Shown piece after piece: positions 18,401 through 25,083 of a DNA stretch of 28,869 nucleotides; position 1 is the stretch's first letter, and every line of letters starts with the position of its first letter. Made by a program: the position numbers and the translations under genes. This DNA comes from a virus. The stretch spans positions 1-28,869 of the IMG/VR virus record IMGVR_UViG_3300029309_000248, one strand, 5' to 3'. Below the pieces are notes generated by a model, which was given only the letters and a program-made list of their open reading frames with translations, was not told the origin of the DNA and ran no database searches.

Positions 18401-19073
18401 AACTAAAAAGTTTATCAAGTTGATCTTTGTGAAAATAAAAATATCTACCTTCTGTTATACCATCTATAAACGTTGTTCTCATACCTGCTGGACTCAACGT
18501 AGTGCCAGTATCATCTTGGTACAAACCTACTTCTTCAATAGTAAAACCATCAAAACTTCCAAAATCACTTATTAGTTGAGTGTGAGTAGATAAGTTTACA
18601 GTACCTTTTTTACAAGTATTTATATTTATTTTTCTAGGTTCGTTAAAACCGTCAGTCCAAAACAATAAATCATCTATTATATTTATACCAGTAATTATTT
18701 TTTCTGGAAATTTTAAAACCGCATCTGGAGTGTTTATTTTAGTATCAACTATAACAGGTATAACGCCAAAGTCTTCTGAGTATTCAATTATAGCTTCAAA
18801 GCTAGCACCTTGATAACTAAAATCTCTTTTTATAAACCAATATAATCTATTTGTTTTTTCATCAGCAACAGCACCAATACACTTACAGTTTGCAGGTACT
18901 ATGTTTTCTTTTGATAAGTTACCTAATATATTTTGAACAGTGCCTACATCAGAACCATCAGAAGTGCTTATCTGAATATTCATTGCATCTCTATACTCGC
19001 CGTTAGGCAAGATTCTTTCGTCAAGATCCTTGTTCATTCTACCTTGTAAAAAGGTATTTTTAATTTCTGCCAT
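9462..19073 (-). CDS. giant stabilization protein (P22 gp10-like annotation) with receptor-binding-type insertions, 3203 aa
   Basis: Residues 4-52 carry the signature of phage 'stabilization protein': KNTFLQGRMNKDLDERILP, then PNGEYRDAMNIQ and VGTVQNILGN. This family is thought to form a beta-propeller-rich part of the neck/tail that seals packaged DNA. Residues about 1-1726 hold the propeller-like part and end near FTDKQRGAVLRLSMDGL and YNLTL (1722-1726). The family's conserved end resumes at TVTYSERNKGWISFKSF (2970 on) with the motif GKWFNYIKG near 3120. Between them lie about 1240 residues of beta-rich modules ending in LFVINKVKLSK (about 2248), VRLINVKDI (about 2579), LDDFSL (about 2801) and FTIDNISMK (about 2950). 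This ending resembles that of carbohydrate-binding jelly-rolls. The C-terminus is Ser/Thr/Gly-rich. It starts 3 nt after the stop of the preceding gene. Family assignment is from remembered marine phage homologues; sugar binding is inference. Confidence 0.85.
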   Translation of the reverse strand: MAEIKNTFLQGRMNKDLDERILPNGEYRDAMNIQISTSDGSDVGTVQNILGNLSKENIVPANCKCIGAVADEKTNRLYWFIKRDFSYQGASFEAIIEYSEDFGVIPVIVDTKINTPDAVLKFPEKIITGINIIDDLLFWTDGFNEPRKININTCKKGTVNLSTHTQLISDFGSFDGFTIEEVGLYQDDTGTTLSPAGMRTTFIDGITEGRYFYFHKDQLDKLFSYSVNHNSEGNILRHYRDGVFLGNVSLKIWNNGTNDNGMHARLDDNATSQMSFTDVNRTFKIGDILFGESIPVDIKEKNILVIKPAPKNKLNVKINTTDNPNKESLFESVFPRFSYRYKYNDNEYSPFAPFTDVIFNPDHKNKSLDFVYNAQEPYNTSMTNFIDSIELSDFIEPDLDEEVKSIDIIYKSENSPAIYSIATINRNDEEWYSVGLSQNQDVGSVRRLSNVPKYRPSIYGGLIKGRYIVESENISHILPENQILRPWDAVPKKALAQEVTGNRIVYANYVQGYTSNTKIPNLLADYKPRKQYNLPLTNFDDCALPSIKSQRNYQLGVVFGDKHGRETPVFTSNKSAITVPWKNSEGILSSTQSYQIEAKLQQDPPSFAEYIKYYIKETSGEYYNLVMEKAYLPADMSTYKKETRHHIWLSFPSSERNKVTVDDYLILKKKIGTGESKVTEKNRFKILDIQDNAPDHVKFEYALLGDADQTTIGVDFLNSELFASSSNRPTLNKRHLRLIGSKWLNDGKNAPISSGAKGYADENSNRDYLQGQMYISWFRTESNGNILTSNKYRIIDSTRQTSGNIHITLDKKILLEDHVISTGSTNISATTLDDDLTIQIERRKEKDTELFSGKFFVKVITDPIIYDNILDDNSLLKQYVWIARQDVSYAADRIYSSHNQNSGIVNTTYNYNVPSGGNNSPEEIHGVAITGNETNWGELEQFIGRKFFIDAMFMKAGQISDNNYAKNSGKTWVGIHSSYPPNPEWVANTLEEGPQDEKGVDGIVVHKGWKFFAKNRVDSVLEDGSYDYISKGVNGLEGIVTTTSYHVGDDSTPLSGDKPGIRKWKTEDSTGSGMYRSHFNIDNTYGQKEGKFYMHLSFLAPGEDLVDSVTGMGDDLFGQNAVAKGLQGIWGGGVITDPDGYGFGNTATTVGANVPAILMEGKFFDDDYRDPPGPGVPNSFGYDENYRSRHENQWNPAWPEDEGGKIQEFIDNLEPGNKFKFEGDTDATVYTILRKSVKKIYNHTSWHYTRTYDGSTNHLDSVGLNSVSNMGQRWAKTIGVSTPNGDAVKLLDFKNRIQDFGRANNRRVVYILELDKDPRVSTFNPVDGSNIDLDTSTRIQFVEKASSFIELDAQKPIIWETEPKESIDIEIYHEASNPIPTTITDQTKEFFAPVGCVVEIIDDNSEGDYLTDIKVRKQNKDLKKNILKRWLSSTEFEVTEGFAYSYFDNSTSTYKEIDYSGYKFKFTRNDGSYTVGRLAAQASDPDNNQGVGGTSPSALKNKFVLSPIVGKDLEAGLSWYNCFSFGNGLESNRIKDGFNLTKLTNGPIVSSTIDTTYTEENRTSGLIYSGIYNPDTSINELNQFIQAEKITKDLNPTYGSIQKLFQRRVGLVAFCEDRVVNIVAGKDTLFNADGNPQLIATDRVLGDATPFVGDYGISKNPESFAKESYRAYFTDKQRGAVLRLSMDGLTPISDAGMRDWFRDNLVLPNELIGTYDEYKKEYNLTLKKDFSENLIINSDVSEGQQVVNITTPPENLIQNGSFFPTSYNQAQVTSDLLNNHLLNYSQRHLYGTTKVTLYPAIPEGYFQAYDPGTPTWPYSNTVFTVYNTSGYHDVSVDGTTLPSGTNLGIFGTQSEETIVNEEFKCSQPINNSRIPFEGSNNNTDLNNNLNDQYLYYSPECFYASTSAGGSYYNSGNYTLANRQASASSNTTAISGVLNPQPIAKSTYVGVFALNVSDLDLTWGLNNTAPFGLVCKTFGSGYPTNVIPNNPHVKLPYSHESGTMPDDDVEGDVLNWVNDSENIAGTDYSNATNTTCFAGEEIAFEIEIALPHLSDDSSYSDDKYEFEVTLMDGSVPVSDSKIFNIFGLLQNPAVPNAMFNQGPLSAVNTSNGLVIDKIYEFTPPTNVYRHFSSPNGFLGKHRSVVDTNSVTAGTTIVTKDLRYASGTAKHRFVKEGSNVGMSCRVASDNSTDKTTASHYRLKGRYKLTTDNTAPGTFEEVVINNVGIKIQQINVSTLGTSGSYGSEPTGLFVINKVKLSKIQKIQTPRNLGQTGTPSIDAIPSSEVPAWGEVSHYMTYNGHWVLSPATGATMQPAYNAFNNTGFTEFGPENPSPGTSSAIAADGVTTYTWPDPGVATAADLSVFNTIGSYMAAFHNDEFLNAVYTPYLNSSINTTLNSTEITLNHQESSIYVDSPGASSSISTAVEFDELKTTNKWLLVDVTLINPTFTSQSASSYKGISVRNLIDANAYNGIAYFDSTEFHGSTMPYGSFGTLNTLPSNVTVGSDRGFFLLDTDQWPQYNFLHAGDILDPANSSTPDYWNTPPTGAVNLRAVVQVDANSLNVVNNVGHLKINFFDFVGEVRLINVKDITQTVVGGSANEWTFPNATTTWSVPAQPNSFLPENYGGHDSELVVNSISKRRLYADSDSITFFNATAPSQILFQDFNLVTNPWNFQTTTNGYTFTFRVTGYSGDTLRITLRGSIETDVNSIYYVDDSGTPGYYFIDIEINDSGEYKADFNLDGQVSNIILKKKDVNGDYVVYGNGDILTGIGSSSSLQNSIRIHNKNYYFASNPNTNPVLLNCTLDDFSLIDESSVVTGGTADAWTFDFDTLAFPVPIAFDQGVISVNNAETSYSIQQAINKDIKLGDKFRVKFNYTIDSGSFRVYYFINDINKNGFRTDTIQFDAGMSGSVLTFDSEVNHLSNYVFNTIGDQTAEPGDLISTFVVEILEPGTTFTIDNISMKQVYPLFEPQTVTYSERNKGWISFKSFTPENGISLAKQYYTFNNGRLYQHHANSTRNQFYDQDISTITESSVTGIFNQEPSLVKTFNTLSYEGTQSRVTKFSDSYKKDTIKPYNITEKSGWYIDYITTDKQTGNIKEFIEKEGKWFNYIKGNPNAEILTSEFSFQGLGTVSGVNASNLGFVSDGVVDTDVAVESNNIVPNGSVEANISDSGNTEASSVDTSTTSTSVSTGSSNTGSSGGGGGTY

Positions 19074-19076
19074 AAA

Positions 19077-20744
19077 TTAGTGTTTTATATGCTTAGACTT
19101 ACCTCTAAGTATTTGAGTTAATTCTTCTAATTTAATATTCGATAATCTTAGTTTTGCTTGTCTTATAGCAGCAAACTTTTCTCTTTTAAGTCTAGGAACT
19201 AACTGTTGTGTCATTATTTGACTAGAAGCTATACCGTGTAATATATATCTATACATGGCTTCTTCTGCAAATTTATGAACTTGCATTTCTTCTTCTGTGC
19301 CTAAACTATCGCTTATATAATCTAATATCACAGTTTGTCCGGAAATATTAGAGCTAAAATGTATTTTTCCTCTTAGTTCATCTATATAAAAAGAACCGTT
19401 TATTTGAGCGTGAGAAGGTTCTAAACCATATCTTTCTCCTTCGTATGGCCAGTAAACTTCATCTTCATAATCTTTGTTTTGTACTTCGCTAGGCGTTACA
19501 GATTTAAAGTTAGTCCAAGTAGATGAGTTTCCTTCCGCATCAACTTCTTCTAAACTATCGTTTTGACCTGGTACAATTACAGAAACAAAATCAACTGCGT
19601 TTACTTGATGAGTATTAAACGTAGAGGCACTAGGTAATGGTTGTGTAGTAGCTCCGTTTAAAGGAACTGTAATTTCAGGAGTTGAAACATCATTGTCGTG
19701 GTCGTATGTATTTGTAACAGTTGTTACAGCGTTTGAAGTCCAAGGAGAATAACTTTGTATGTAAACCCAAATATCATCATAAGCACTAACGTCAATTGAC
19801 TCTATTTCTTTTTGACTTGTTGTACCATCTGACCACTCTAAATATCCTAATTCATAATTACTAGCAACGTTATTTGGTGTAATATTATTACCTCCAATAC
19901 GAGTGTTTGTTGCTGGTCTTAACACTCCATCTTCATCTGGCCAACCAATAGACGGATCAGTGTAAGTAATACCAACTCTAACAACGCCAAATTCACAAAC
20001 AGTTCTTGTTTCGGTGCCACCAAGACCATCGTCAAAAGTTCCTGTTTGTTTAGCTCCAGAAGTAGCTGTAGATTTTAAATTTATAAAGCTTGCGTTTTTT
20101 ACATTTATTTTTTGCCAAGCACCATATGCATTACTACCGCCTGTTACACCAAAACCGTTATTCCAAAGTTGGCTAAAATTAAGCTCGCCACTTGAAACAC
20201 TTATAATGTCATTAATATAATTAGCATAAAACTTACCACCGCTTGTTTCTCTAAAACTACTCCAAGCACTACTCCTTGCTACTCTAGAGACATTCCAAGT
20301 ATCAGTAAGCTCAACATCAAACTCTGGGTTTTTAACGTTATTTCCTTCTTCGCCGAAGAAATAACTACCGTTATCATTCTGTTTTATTTCAAAAGGATTA
20401 TTAGTATGTTTAGTAGGATACAAAACATGTTTTATACCGGAATCATCTACATGAGATATTTTAGTGTAGTTAACATAGTCATGTGGTAAAATCATCTGCA
20501 GAGAAGCAGGTAATTCAATTTGTTGTGACTTTATAGATTTAAAAGTATCAAACGATAGTTCTGCCAAAGCTCTTTGAGCAAAAAAAGCAACGTCTGTTCT
20601 ACTAGCGCCTTTAATTAATTTTCCATCGCCAACATAAACAACCATAAATTGTTTTATTATATCGTTTAAAGATACAAACTGATAGTTACCATAATTATCT
20701 CCTTGATAATATTGGTTTTGAGTAGTTCCGTCTAGTAATGCCAT
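19077..20744 (-). CDS. head-tail connector-type structural protein with beta-domain insertion, 555 aa
   Basis: The N-terminal part (SLNDIIKQFMVVYVGDGKLI, 25-44; LSFDTFKSIKSQQIELP, 63-79; LPHDYVNYTKI, 86-96) and the C-terminal part (GERYGL, 436-441; INGSFYIDELRGKIHFSS, 448-465; YISDSLGTEEEMQVHKFAEE, 476-495; LRLSNIKLEELTQILRGKSK, 532-551) match a conserved marine-podovirus virion protein that I remember as roughly 300 residues. It lies between the small adaptor and the stabilization protein, the position of a tail-tube or portal-ring adaptor. Residues about 138-405 appear to be an insertion: a Cys-poor beta-rich region with NPEFDVELTDTW (139-150) at its start, like a jelly-roll carbohydrate-binding module. 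The helical C-terminus would dock to the neighbouring ring. The gene is separated by only 3 nt from both neighbours. The connector role is inferred from position and family; the insertion from remembered homologue length. Confidence 0.8.
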   Translation of the reverse strand: MALLDGTTQNQYYQGDNYGNYQFVSLNDIIKQFMVVYVGDGKLIKGASRTDVAFFAQRALAELSFDTFKSIKSQQIELPASLQMILPHDYVNYTKISHVDDSGIKHVLYPTKHTNNPFEIKQNDNGSYFFGEEGNNVKNPEFDVELTDTWNVSRVARSSAWSSFRETSGGKFYANYINDIISVSSGELNFSQLWNNGFGVTGGSNAYGAWQKINVKNASFINLKSTATSGAKQTGTFDDGLGGTETRTVCEFGVVRVGITYTDPSIGWPDEDGVLRPATNTRIGGNNITPNNVASNYELGYLEWSDGTTSQKEIESIDVSAYDDIWVYIQSYSPWTSNAVTTVTNTYDHDNDVSTPEITVPLNGATTQPLPSASTFNTHQVNAVDFVSVIVPGQNDSLEEVDAEGNSSTWTNFKSVTPSEVQNKDYEDEVYWPYEGERYGLEPSHAQINGSFYIDELRGKIHFSSNISGQTVILDYISDSLGTEEEMQVHKFAEEAMYRYILHGIASSQIMTQQLVPRLKREKFAAIRQAKLRLSNIKLEELTQILRGKSKHIKH

Positions 20745-20747
20745 TTA

Positions 20748-21434
20748 TTATCTATTTTGTTGTTGTTTTTGTAATTCAAAAACTTCTTTTTGATTTGCTA
20801 ATTGAGCTAGGTTTAAATCTTTTATTCCAACACCTGCTAATTGTAGTATTTTATAAACTAACATTTTTTCTTCAGATTTATGTAGTTCAAAATCTCTATG
20901 GTCTAAAGCGCTAGAATTATATAAAGGTTTTTCGTTAACAACAATATATGTCCAGTTAACTGGCTCAGGCTTTTTAATATAAATAGCTTGAACATTTACG
21001 TTATCACTAAAAGGATAACAATATATTTCTTTATTTTTTATATAGTATATTGGTCTTTGTAAAGTGGCTTTTGTCAATGGAGTGTTTTGTGTTTCTTGAT
21101 ATTCTTTAAACGTTATTCTTTCTGCAGTACCTAAAAATCCTTCATTATACTGAGCTGTACTTAAAAAATTTATTTGTACTATTTTATAAGCATTTAAAGA
21201 CTCAATGTTAGTACCAAAAAAATCTATGCTTACAGGACCTTGCTCAAACTGAGATATTTTATACTCTGTAAAATCATATTCTTCACCATAATTAACGCTA
21301 TTAAAATAGTTGTCAAATATTTCTATTTGTGCTTGGTTAGCGTATAAGTTAAACTCTTGAGGAGTTATATATCCTCGTTGCTCTTTATTTGCTATTGCTA
21401 AAACTCTTTGATATACTGTATCTACACTTACCAT
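20748..21434 (-). CDS. small tail connector/adaptor protein, 228 aa
   Basis: Begins with VDTVYQRVLAIANKEQRGYI (residues 4-23) followed by TPQEFNLYANQAQIEIFDNY (24-43), the highly conserved start of a phage virion protein that I recall next to the portal-capsid block in marine flavobacterial and related podovirus genomes. The N-terminal half looks alpha-helical and packs like an adaptor ring subunit. The middle contains beta strands around RPIYYIKNKEIYCYPF (127-142), and the C-terminal third (188-226) is a helix rich in Lys, Leu and Gln, ending in Gln-Gln-Gln-Asn-Arg. Such proteins form the first ring below the portal. It starts 14 nt after a stable hairpin and is coupled by a 3-nt spacer to the larger connector gene. 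No catalytic motif. The adaptor role is a positional inference. Confidence 0.8.
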   Translation of the reverse strand: MVSVDTVYQRVLAIANKEQRGYITPQEFNLYANQAQIEIFDNYFNSVNYGEEYDFTEYKISQFEQGPVSIDFFGTNIESLNAYKIVQINFLSTAQYNEGFLGTAERITFKEYQETQNTPLTKATLQRPIYYIKNKEIYCYPFSDNVNVQAIYIKKPEPVNWTYIVVNEKPLYNSSALDHRDFELHKSEEKMLVYKILQLAGVGIKDLNLAQLANQKEVFELQKQQQNR

Positions 21435-21447
21435 AATATTTTTTTAT

Positions 21448-21486
21448 TGTAGTTTGTAATCGCCCCGTAGGGCGACTACCACTACA
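21448..21486 (-). terminator. intergenic two-tier hairpin (terminator-like or processing signal)
   Basis: In the 58-nt gap between the 268- and 228-residue genes, TCGCCC (21460-21465) pairs perfectly with GGGCGA (21470-21475) around the loop CGTA. Outer arms TGTAGT (21448-21453) and ACTACA (21481-21486) pair as well, separated from the inner stem by a small internal loop. It is GC-rich in an AT-rich setting. On the minus strand the stem is not followed immediately by a U run, so it may attenuate, protect or be cut rather than terminate. Confidence 0.6.
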
Positions 21487-21492
21487 GTTTGA

Positions 21493-22299
21493 TTATTTTA
21501 ATCTTTTTTCTATATTTGCATATATTTCCATACCTTCATCTGTTTTGAACCAGTGAGCTAAAGCAGTGTATGGATGCTCATCAAAAGGAACTGTCATTAA
21601 CTTTCTATCATTAGAAGTCCATAAAAAGTTTCTTTGATCACTAGATAATTTAATTATACCTAATTCAACAGCTTTAATACCAAAGTTTCTAAGTTGAACA
21701 TTATCATCAGAAGCTAACTCTAAGAATAAAACAGGGTTTCTTTTAGCAAACAATAATAAATCTCTTTTTATTTCCTTAGAACTCATCTTAGACACGCCAG
21801 AACCTATTTCAACTCTCATAATAGCCTCAGCAATATCTATTTCAACTGTTTTAGCTATATTTAAAGCTTCTAATTCTAACTCTAAAAACTCTAATTCATC
21901 AGAAGCTTCTACTTCTGGTTGATACTCTTCAAAAAGTTGATTTCTTTGAGGATGGTATAATGATAATAGTTTTTGTAAAGTCTGTTTGTTTCTCGGCACG
22001 TGTAACGCTCCGTTTCTAAAAATAATATGAGAAAGTCTTTGGTCACCTTTCATTTCATCTACAAAAGGAGTTTTTTGATTTTCACAATACTTTAATTCTC
22101 TTTCATATCCTAGTTCTTCATCAAAAAAGTATATGCCAGCAGATCGTATCATGTAAGATAAAGGTCTACGCTTTTGTGTTAAATAATAAACTCTATCTTT
22201 TATCTCCCAAGTAGGTTTTTTAGTTTTTGGTGTTTCAACAACTGGTGTTTCAACAACAGGTACTTCTACCTCTTTTTTTGTTTCTTGTTTTTTTGCCAT
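21493..22299 (-). CDS. conserved hypothetical virion-module protein, 268 aa
   Basis: I recognise this as a hypothetical often found between capsid and connector genes in marine phages, with no function assigned. The N-terminus (residues 1-30) is a disordered Lys/Glu/Pro/Val/Thr stretch with a doubled VVETP motif. A compact segment (about 35-125) contains VYYLTQKRRPLSYMIRS (37-53) and LHVPRNKQTLQKLL (99-112). Residues 130-165 are a Glu/Leu-rich helix, and the C-terminal half (170-268) is helical with Lys-rich patches, ending Glu-Lys-Arg-Leu-Lys. There is no signal peptide, membrane helix, or catalytic motif. The leader is AT-only, and the gene begins after the capsid-gene terminator, so it may be expressed less than the capsid gene. 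A head-completion or packaging-accessory role is possible by position only. Confidence 0.75.
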   Translation of the reverse strand: MAKKQETKKEVEVPVVETPVVETPKTKKPTWEIKDRVYYLTQKRRPLSYMIRSAGIYFFDEELGYERELKYCENQKTPFVDEMKGDQRLSHIIFRNGALHVPRNKQTLQKLLSLYHPQRNQLFEEYQPEVEASDELEFLELELEALNIAKTVEIDIAEAIMRVEIGSGVSKMSSKEIKRDLLLFAKRNPVLFLELASDDNVQLRNFGIKAVELGIIKLSSDQRNFLWTSNDRKLMTVPFDEHPYTALAHWFKTDEGMEIYANIEKRLK

Positions 22300-22328
22300 A
22301 ATATAATATATAATAAAATTAATAAAAT

Positions 22329-22358
22329 AAAAGGCCGAGGCCGCAGCCCCGGTCTTTT
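22329..22358 (-). terminator. strong terminator-like hairpin after the major capsid gene
   Basis: Just downstream of the capsid stop, a 13-position stem (AAAAGGCCGAGGC pairing with GCCCCGGTCTTTT, one G-T wobble and one A-C mismatch) closes the loop CGCA on the plus strand. Read on the transcribed minus strand, the GC-rich stem is followed by a T-rich tract (TTTTATTTTATT). Because the A/T ends are also complementary, a bidirectional terminator is possible. It occupies the 68-nt gap before the next gene, the longest gap in the window, and would uncouple abundant capsid mRNA from downstream genes. Confidence 0.8.
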
Positions 22359-22367
22359 AAAAATAGT

Positions 22368-23861
22368 TTACTTCATTAACATAAAGTTGTTAGCACCTTG
22401 TACTACTAAACATCTTTCAGTTAACATGTGTATTTGCATTACGTCTAACGCTGAAGTAGCAGCACCAACAGAACCAGTAACCCAAGTCTTCATTCTTCGG
22501 TCATCAGTTTGTGAAGCTCTATATCTAACGTGTAAGAAAGGACGTCTAACTGCAGCACCAACTGTTTGGTCATAAACAGAAGAAGCTCCAGCTGGAATCA
22601 TAACACCTCTTAAAGCTTCAGAACCAGCAGTTTCGTTAATACCACCTCTAGTAGCTTTATCGTTTAAGTATCTAAAGTCAGACTTGTAGAAGTCATAAGA
22701 ACCTCTTCGGAAGCCTGAGAAACCTAAGTTAAGTGCCATATCTTCAGAATTGTCAAATACTCCGTAAGAAGTACCACCAGCGCCGTAAGAGTTCATTGAA
22801 GCTAACATATCATCAATAGCTAAACTAGTAGCTCTGTTTACAAACATCATGTTTTCTTCAATAGCTCCTTGCTTATCAAACTCAGCTAAGATAGCATCAA
22901 ACTCAGCTAAATCAGTAGCCGCGTTAACACCTGCTACACCTGTAGTAACATTACCTCTTTGCTCGATAGCATGGAATAAACCTTCAGTACCAGCATCACC
23001 TTCTGGAGATAAACCTAATTCACCGTCAACGTTAGTTGAGTTAGAACCTGGAATAGACTCAAGCATTGCCATTTCTAAGTAATCAATAAAACGTGCTCTT
23101 GTATCAGCTTCAGCTTTTAAGTACCATAAGTACCCAGAAGCTCCACCTTCAGAAGAAACTTCAACCCAACCAATTCTACCAGCATCAGATCCAGATACTT
23201 CGTAGTAATCTTTCATAATAATTGGCTTGTTAGTAAATGTTTTGAAGCTTGGCTCGTTAGCACCTCTTCTAGTTTCTCCATCATAGTTATCACCTTTCTT
23301 AAACTCAGAACCAATAACTAATAAAGTACATGCACCAGCTGTTTCAGATAAAGCAGCTAAAGTATCAGCATTGTAAGCTCTAAGACCAATAGTGTTACCG
23401 TCAACAGCTACAACTAAAGCTCTAACTACAACTCCTGGAGTTGAAAGTAAAACAACATCGTGGTTTCTAACACCGTGCGTATCACCTGGATTTGTAGTAC
23501 CAAATCCATCTGCTACAACGTTTCCATCGATATCAGATACTACAGTAAATTTACCTTTAGCACCTGAAGAAGATACATTACCATCTCGATCAATAGTACC
23601 TTTTAAAGAGATATGAAGTCTTGATTGCTCAGACCATATAACTCGATCAGAAGACATCGCTTCTTCTGCACCTACTTGAGAAAGGAAACCAGAAATTGTA
23701 CGAGGTCCAAAGATCTCAGCTTCTTTTTCCATTAGCTCAGGCAGGTATTGTTGCGCCCACCCTTCAGTAGCGCTACTTGTAAAGTCAACATAATTTGTTG
23801 CTAGTGTCTGCTGCTGTGAGCTTGGGACACTATTCAAATCAGTTCCTGGATTAATTGCCAT
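22368..23861 (-). CDS. major capsid protein, 497 aa
   Basis: Length, position after portal and scaffold, and base use all point to the major capsid protein (HK97 fold expected). The N-terminus is Gln/Ser-rich (residues about 1-25), then TEGWAQQYLPELMEKEAEIF (32-51), the typical start of the N-arm helix of capsid subunits in this lineage. Residues about 90-200 are a Gly/Asp/Val-rich beta region that could be an inserted surface domain. The rest is a mix of helices and strands, including FKTFTNKPIIMKDYYEVSG near the middle, and ends NNFMLMK. Its codons are visibly more GC-rich and regular than its neighbours', as expected for the most highly translated phage gene. A strong terminator follows it. 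It lies 19 nt after the scaffold gene behind an AATTAAAAATT leader with no Shine-Dalgarno. Confidence 0.88.
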   Translation of the reverse strand: MAINPGTDLNSVPSSQQQTLATNYVDFTSSATEGWAQQYLPELMEKEAEIFGPRTISGFLSQVGAEEAMSSDRVIWSEQSRLHISLKGTIDRDGNVSSSGAKGKFTVVSDIDGNVVADGFGTTNPGDTHGVRNHDVVLLSTPGVVVRALVVAVDGNTIGLRAYNADTLAALSETAGACTLLVIGSEFKKGDNYDGETRRGANEPSFKTFTNKPIIMKDYYEVSGSDAGRIGWVEVSSEGGASGYLWYLKAEADTRARFIDYLEMAMLESIPGSNSTNVDGELGLSPEGDAGTEGLFHAIEQRGNVTTGVAGVNAATDLAEFDAILAEFDKQGAIEENMMFVNRATSLAIDDMLASMNSYGAGGTSYGVFDNSEDMALNLGFSGFRRGSYDFYKSDFRYLNDKATRGGINETAGSEALRGVMIPAGASSVYDQTVGAAVRRPFLHVRYRASQTDDRRMKTWVTGSVGAATSALDVMQIHMLTERCLVVQGANNFMLMK

Positions 23862-23880
23862 AATTTTTAATTTTTAATTG

Positions 23881-25056
23881 TTATTTTTTATTTTTAATTT
23901 TAAACTTAAAATCAGAAGAATTATTGCCTAACACTTTAAACTTCATACCACCCGCTTCAATATTACCATGACTTTGTCTTGGCGACATATCTACATTTTT
24001 AGATTTAGCAACACTATTTTTCATAGCATCAGCTTTACCTTGTTCGTAAAAGTGTTTTGCAACAGCATCAGGATTCATTGCTGTAAAAAGAGATTTATGA
24101 TAACCTTTAGCATCTGTTAACGTAGAATTTTTATCTAGAAACTTTCTAGTAAAATTATTCATATCGCTTTGGATGTTTTTAATCTCATCAGCATTGTTTA
24201 CATTAAACCTGTATTTTTTATCTCCAACATTGTATTCAAAACCTTTGAATTTGTCGTTAAAAACTTCATTAGTTTTTTTAGTAAAAATATCAGTGTTTTT
24301 CTGAATTACTTTTTTGTTTGCTTCTGACTCTTTGTTGTATCTATTAAAGAAATCCCAAGCTTTTTGTTGTTCAGGCGTTAGCTTTGAACCAGCTTTTATT
24401 TCTTCATAGTATTTAGACTTTCGCCCGTCTAAGTAGGCTTTAGCGCTGGCAACTTGCTCTTTTAACGCTAATTTTTTTCTTCGTATTTCTTTTGTGTCAT
24501 CGTTTTCTTCGTCATAAGAAAACTGATCTTCCATAAGAAAATTTATTTCTTCTACATTTAAATGAGGCTTTGTTTGTTTATAGTATTCATATAAAAGATC
24601 TTGATTGTCTAACTCACTATAATTTTGATTAAGCTTTACATAGTCATTTAAATCTCCACCGGTTTCTTCCATAAACTTCACAAGCTTTTGAATATCTTCA
24701 GGTAGTTCTTTACCTGTAGCATCTGCTTCAATTATAGCTTCCTCTATTTTTTCCTCTACTTTAGCAACTTCTTCTTCTGTAGATTCTTCAGTAATTTCTT
24801 CTAATATTGGAGCTTCTTGTGTTTCTGCCTCCGGTTGTATTTCTTTTTGTTCTTGTGTGGGCTCGGCATCTTTAGGCTTTGTATCCACTCCGCTGTCGTC
24901 AGCGTTATCTTCTTTAGTTTCATTTTTTTCTTGGTTTACTGGTTTATCTAAATTTACTTTAGTAATATTATCACTTTCTGTATCTTTGTTAATATTTACT
25001 TTAGTAACGTTTTCTTGTGTAGTTTCTTCAACTACGTTTTCTTTATTTTCTTCCAT
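23881..25056 (-). CDS. probable scaffolding protein, 391 aa
   Basis: Sits between portal and major capsid genes, where tailed phages encode the scaffold. The N-terminal third (about 1-125) is highly acidic and low-complexity, with a TKVN repeat (Thr-Lys-Val-Asn-Ile/Leu, near residues 18 and 32) and Glu/Thr/Pro runs. The central part (about 150-330) is helical and charged and likely dimerises as a coiled coil. The C-terminus is basic, ending FKFKIKNKK, which matches the known way that scaffold C-termini bind the capsid shell through positive charge. There is no protease motif. No separate prohead protease gene lies in this interval, so removal of scaffold would be by exit or by a protease elsewhere. 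The role is inferred from position and charge pattern. Confidence 0.75.
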   Translation of the reverse strand: MEENKENVVEETTQENVTKVNINKDTESDNITKVNLDKPVNQEKNETKEDNADDSGVDTKPKDAEPTQEQKEIQPEAETQEAPILEEITEESTEEEVAKVEEKIEEAIIEADATGKELPEDIQKLVKFMEETGGDLNDYVKLNQNYSELDNQDLLYEYYKQTKPHLNVEEINFLMEDQFSYDEENDDTKEIRRKKLALKEQVASAKAYLDGRKSKYYEEIKAGSKLTPEQQKAWDFFNRYNKESEANKKVIQKNTDIFTKKTNEVFNDKFKGFEYNVGDKKYRFNVNNADEIKNIQSDMNNFTRKFLDKNSTLTDAKGYHKSLFTAMNPDAVAKHFYEQGKADAMKNSVAKSKNVDMSPRQSHGNIEAGGMKFKVLGNNSSDFKFKIKNKK

Positions 25057-25083
25057 AATATAATATAATAATAATTAATAAAT

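Noticed and set aside
20346-20360. Perfect inverted repeat TTCTTC-GCC-GAAGAA
   Set aside because: Lies within coding sequence of the connector gene and is explained by Phe-Phe-Gly-Glu-Glu codons; no sign of regulatory use.
22285-22575. Plus-strand frame across the capsid terminator
   Set aside because: It overlaps the capsid gene end, the terminator and the neighbouring gene start on the opposite strand; composition is that of a shadow.
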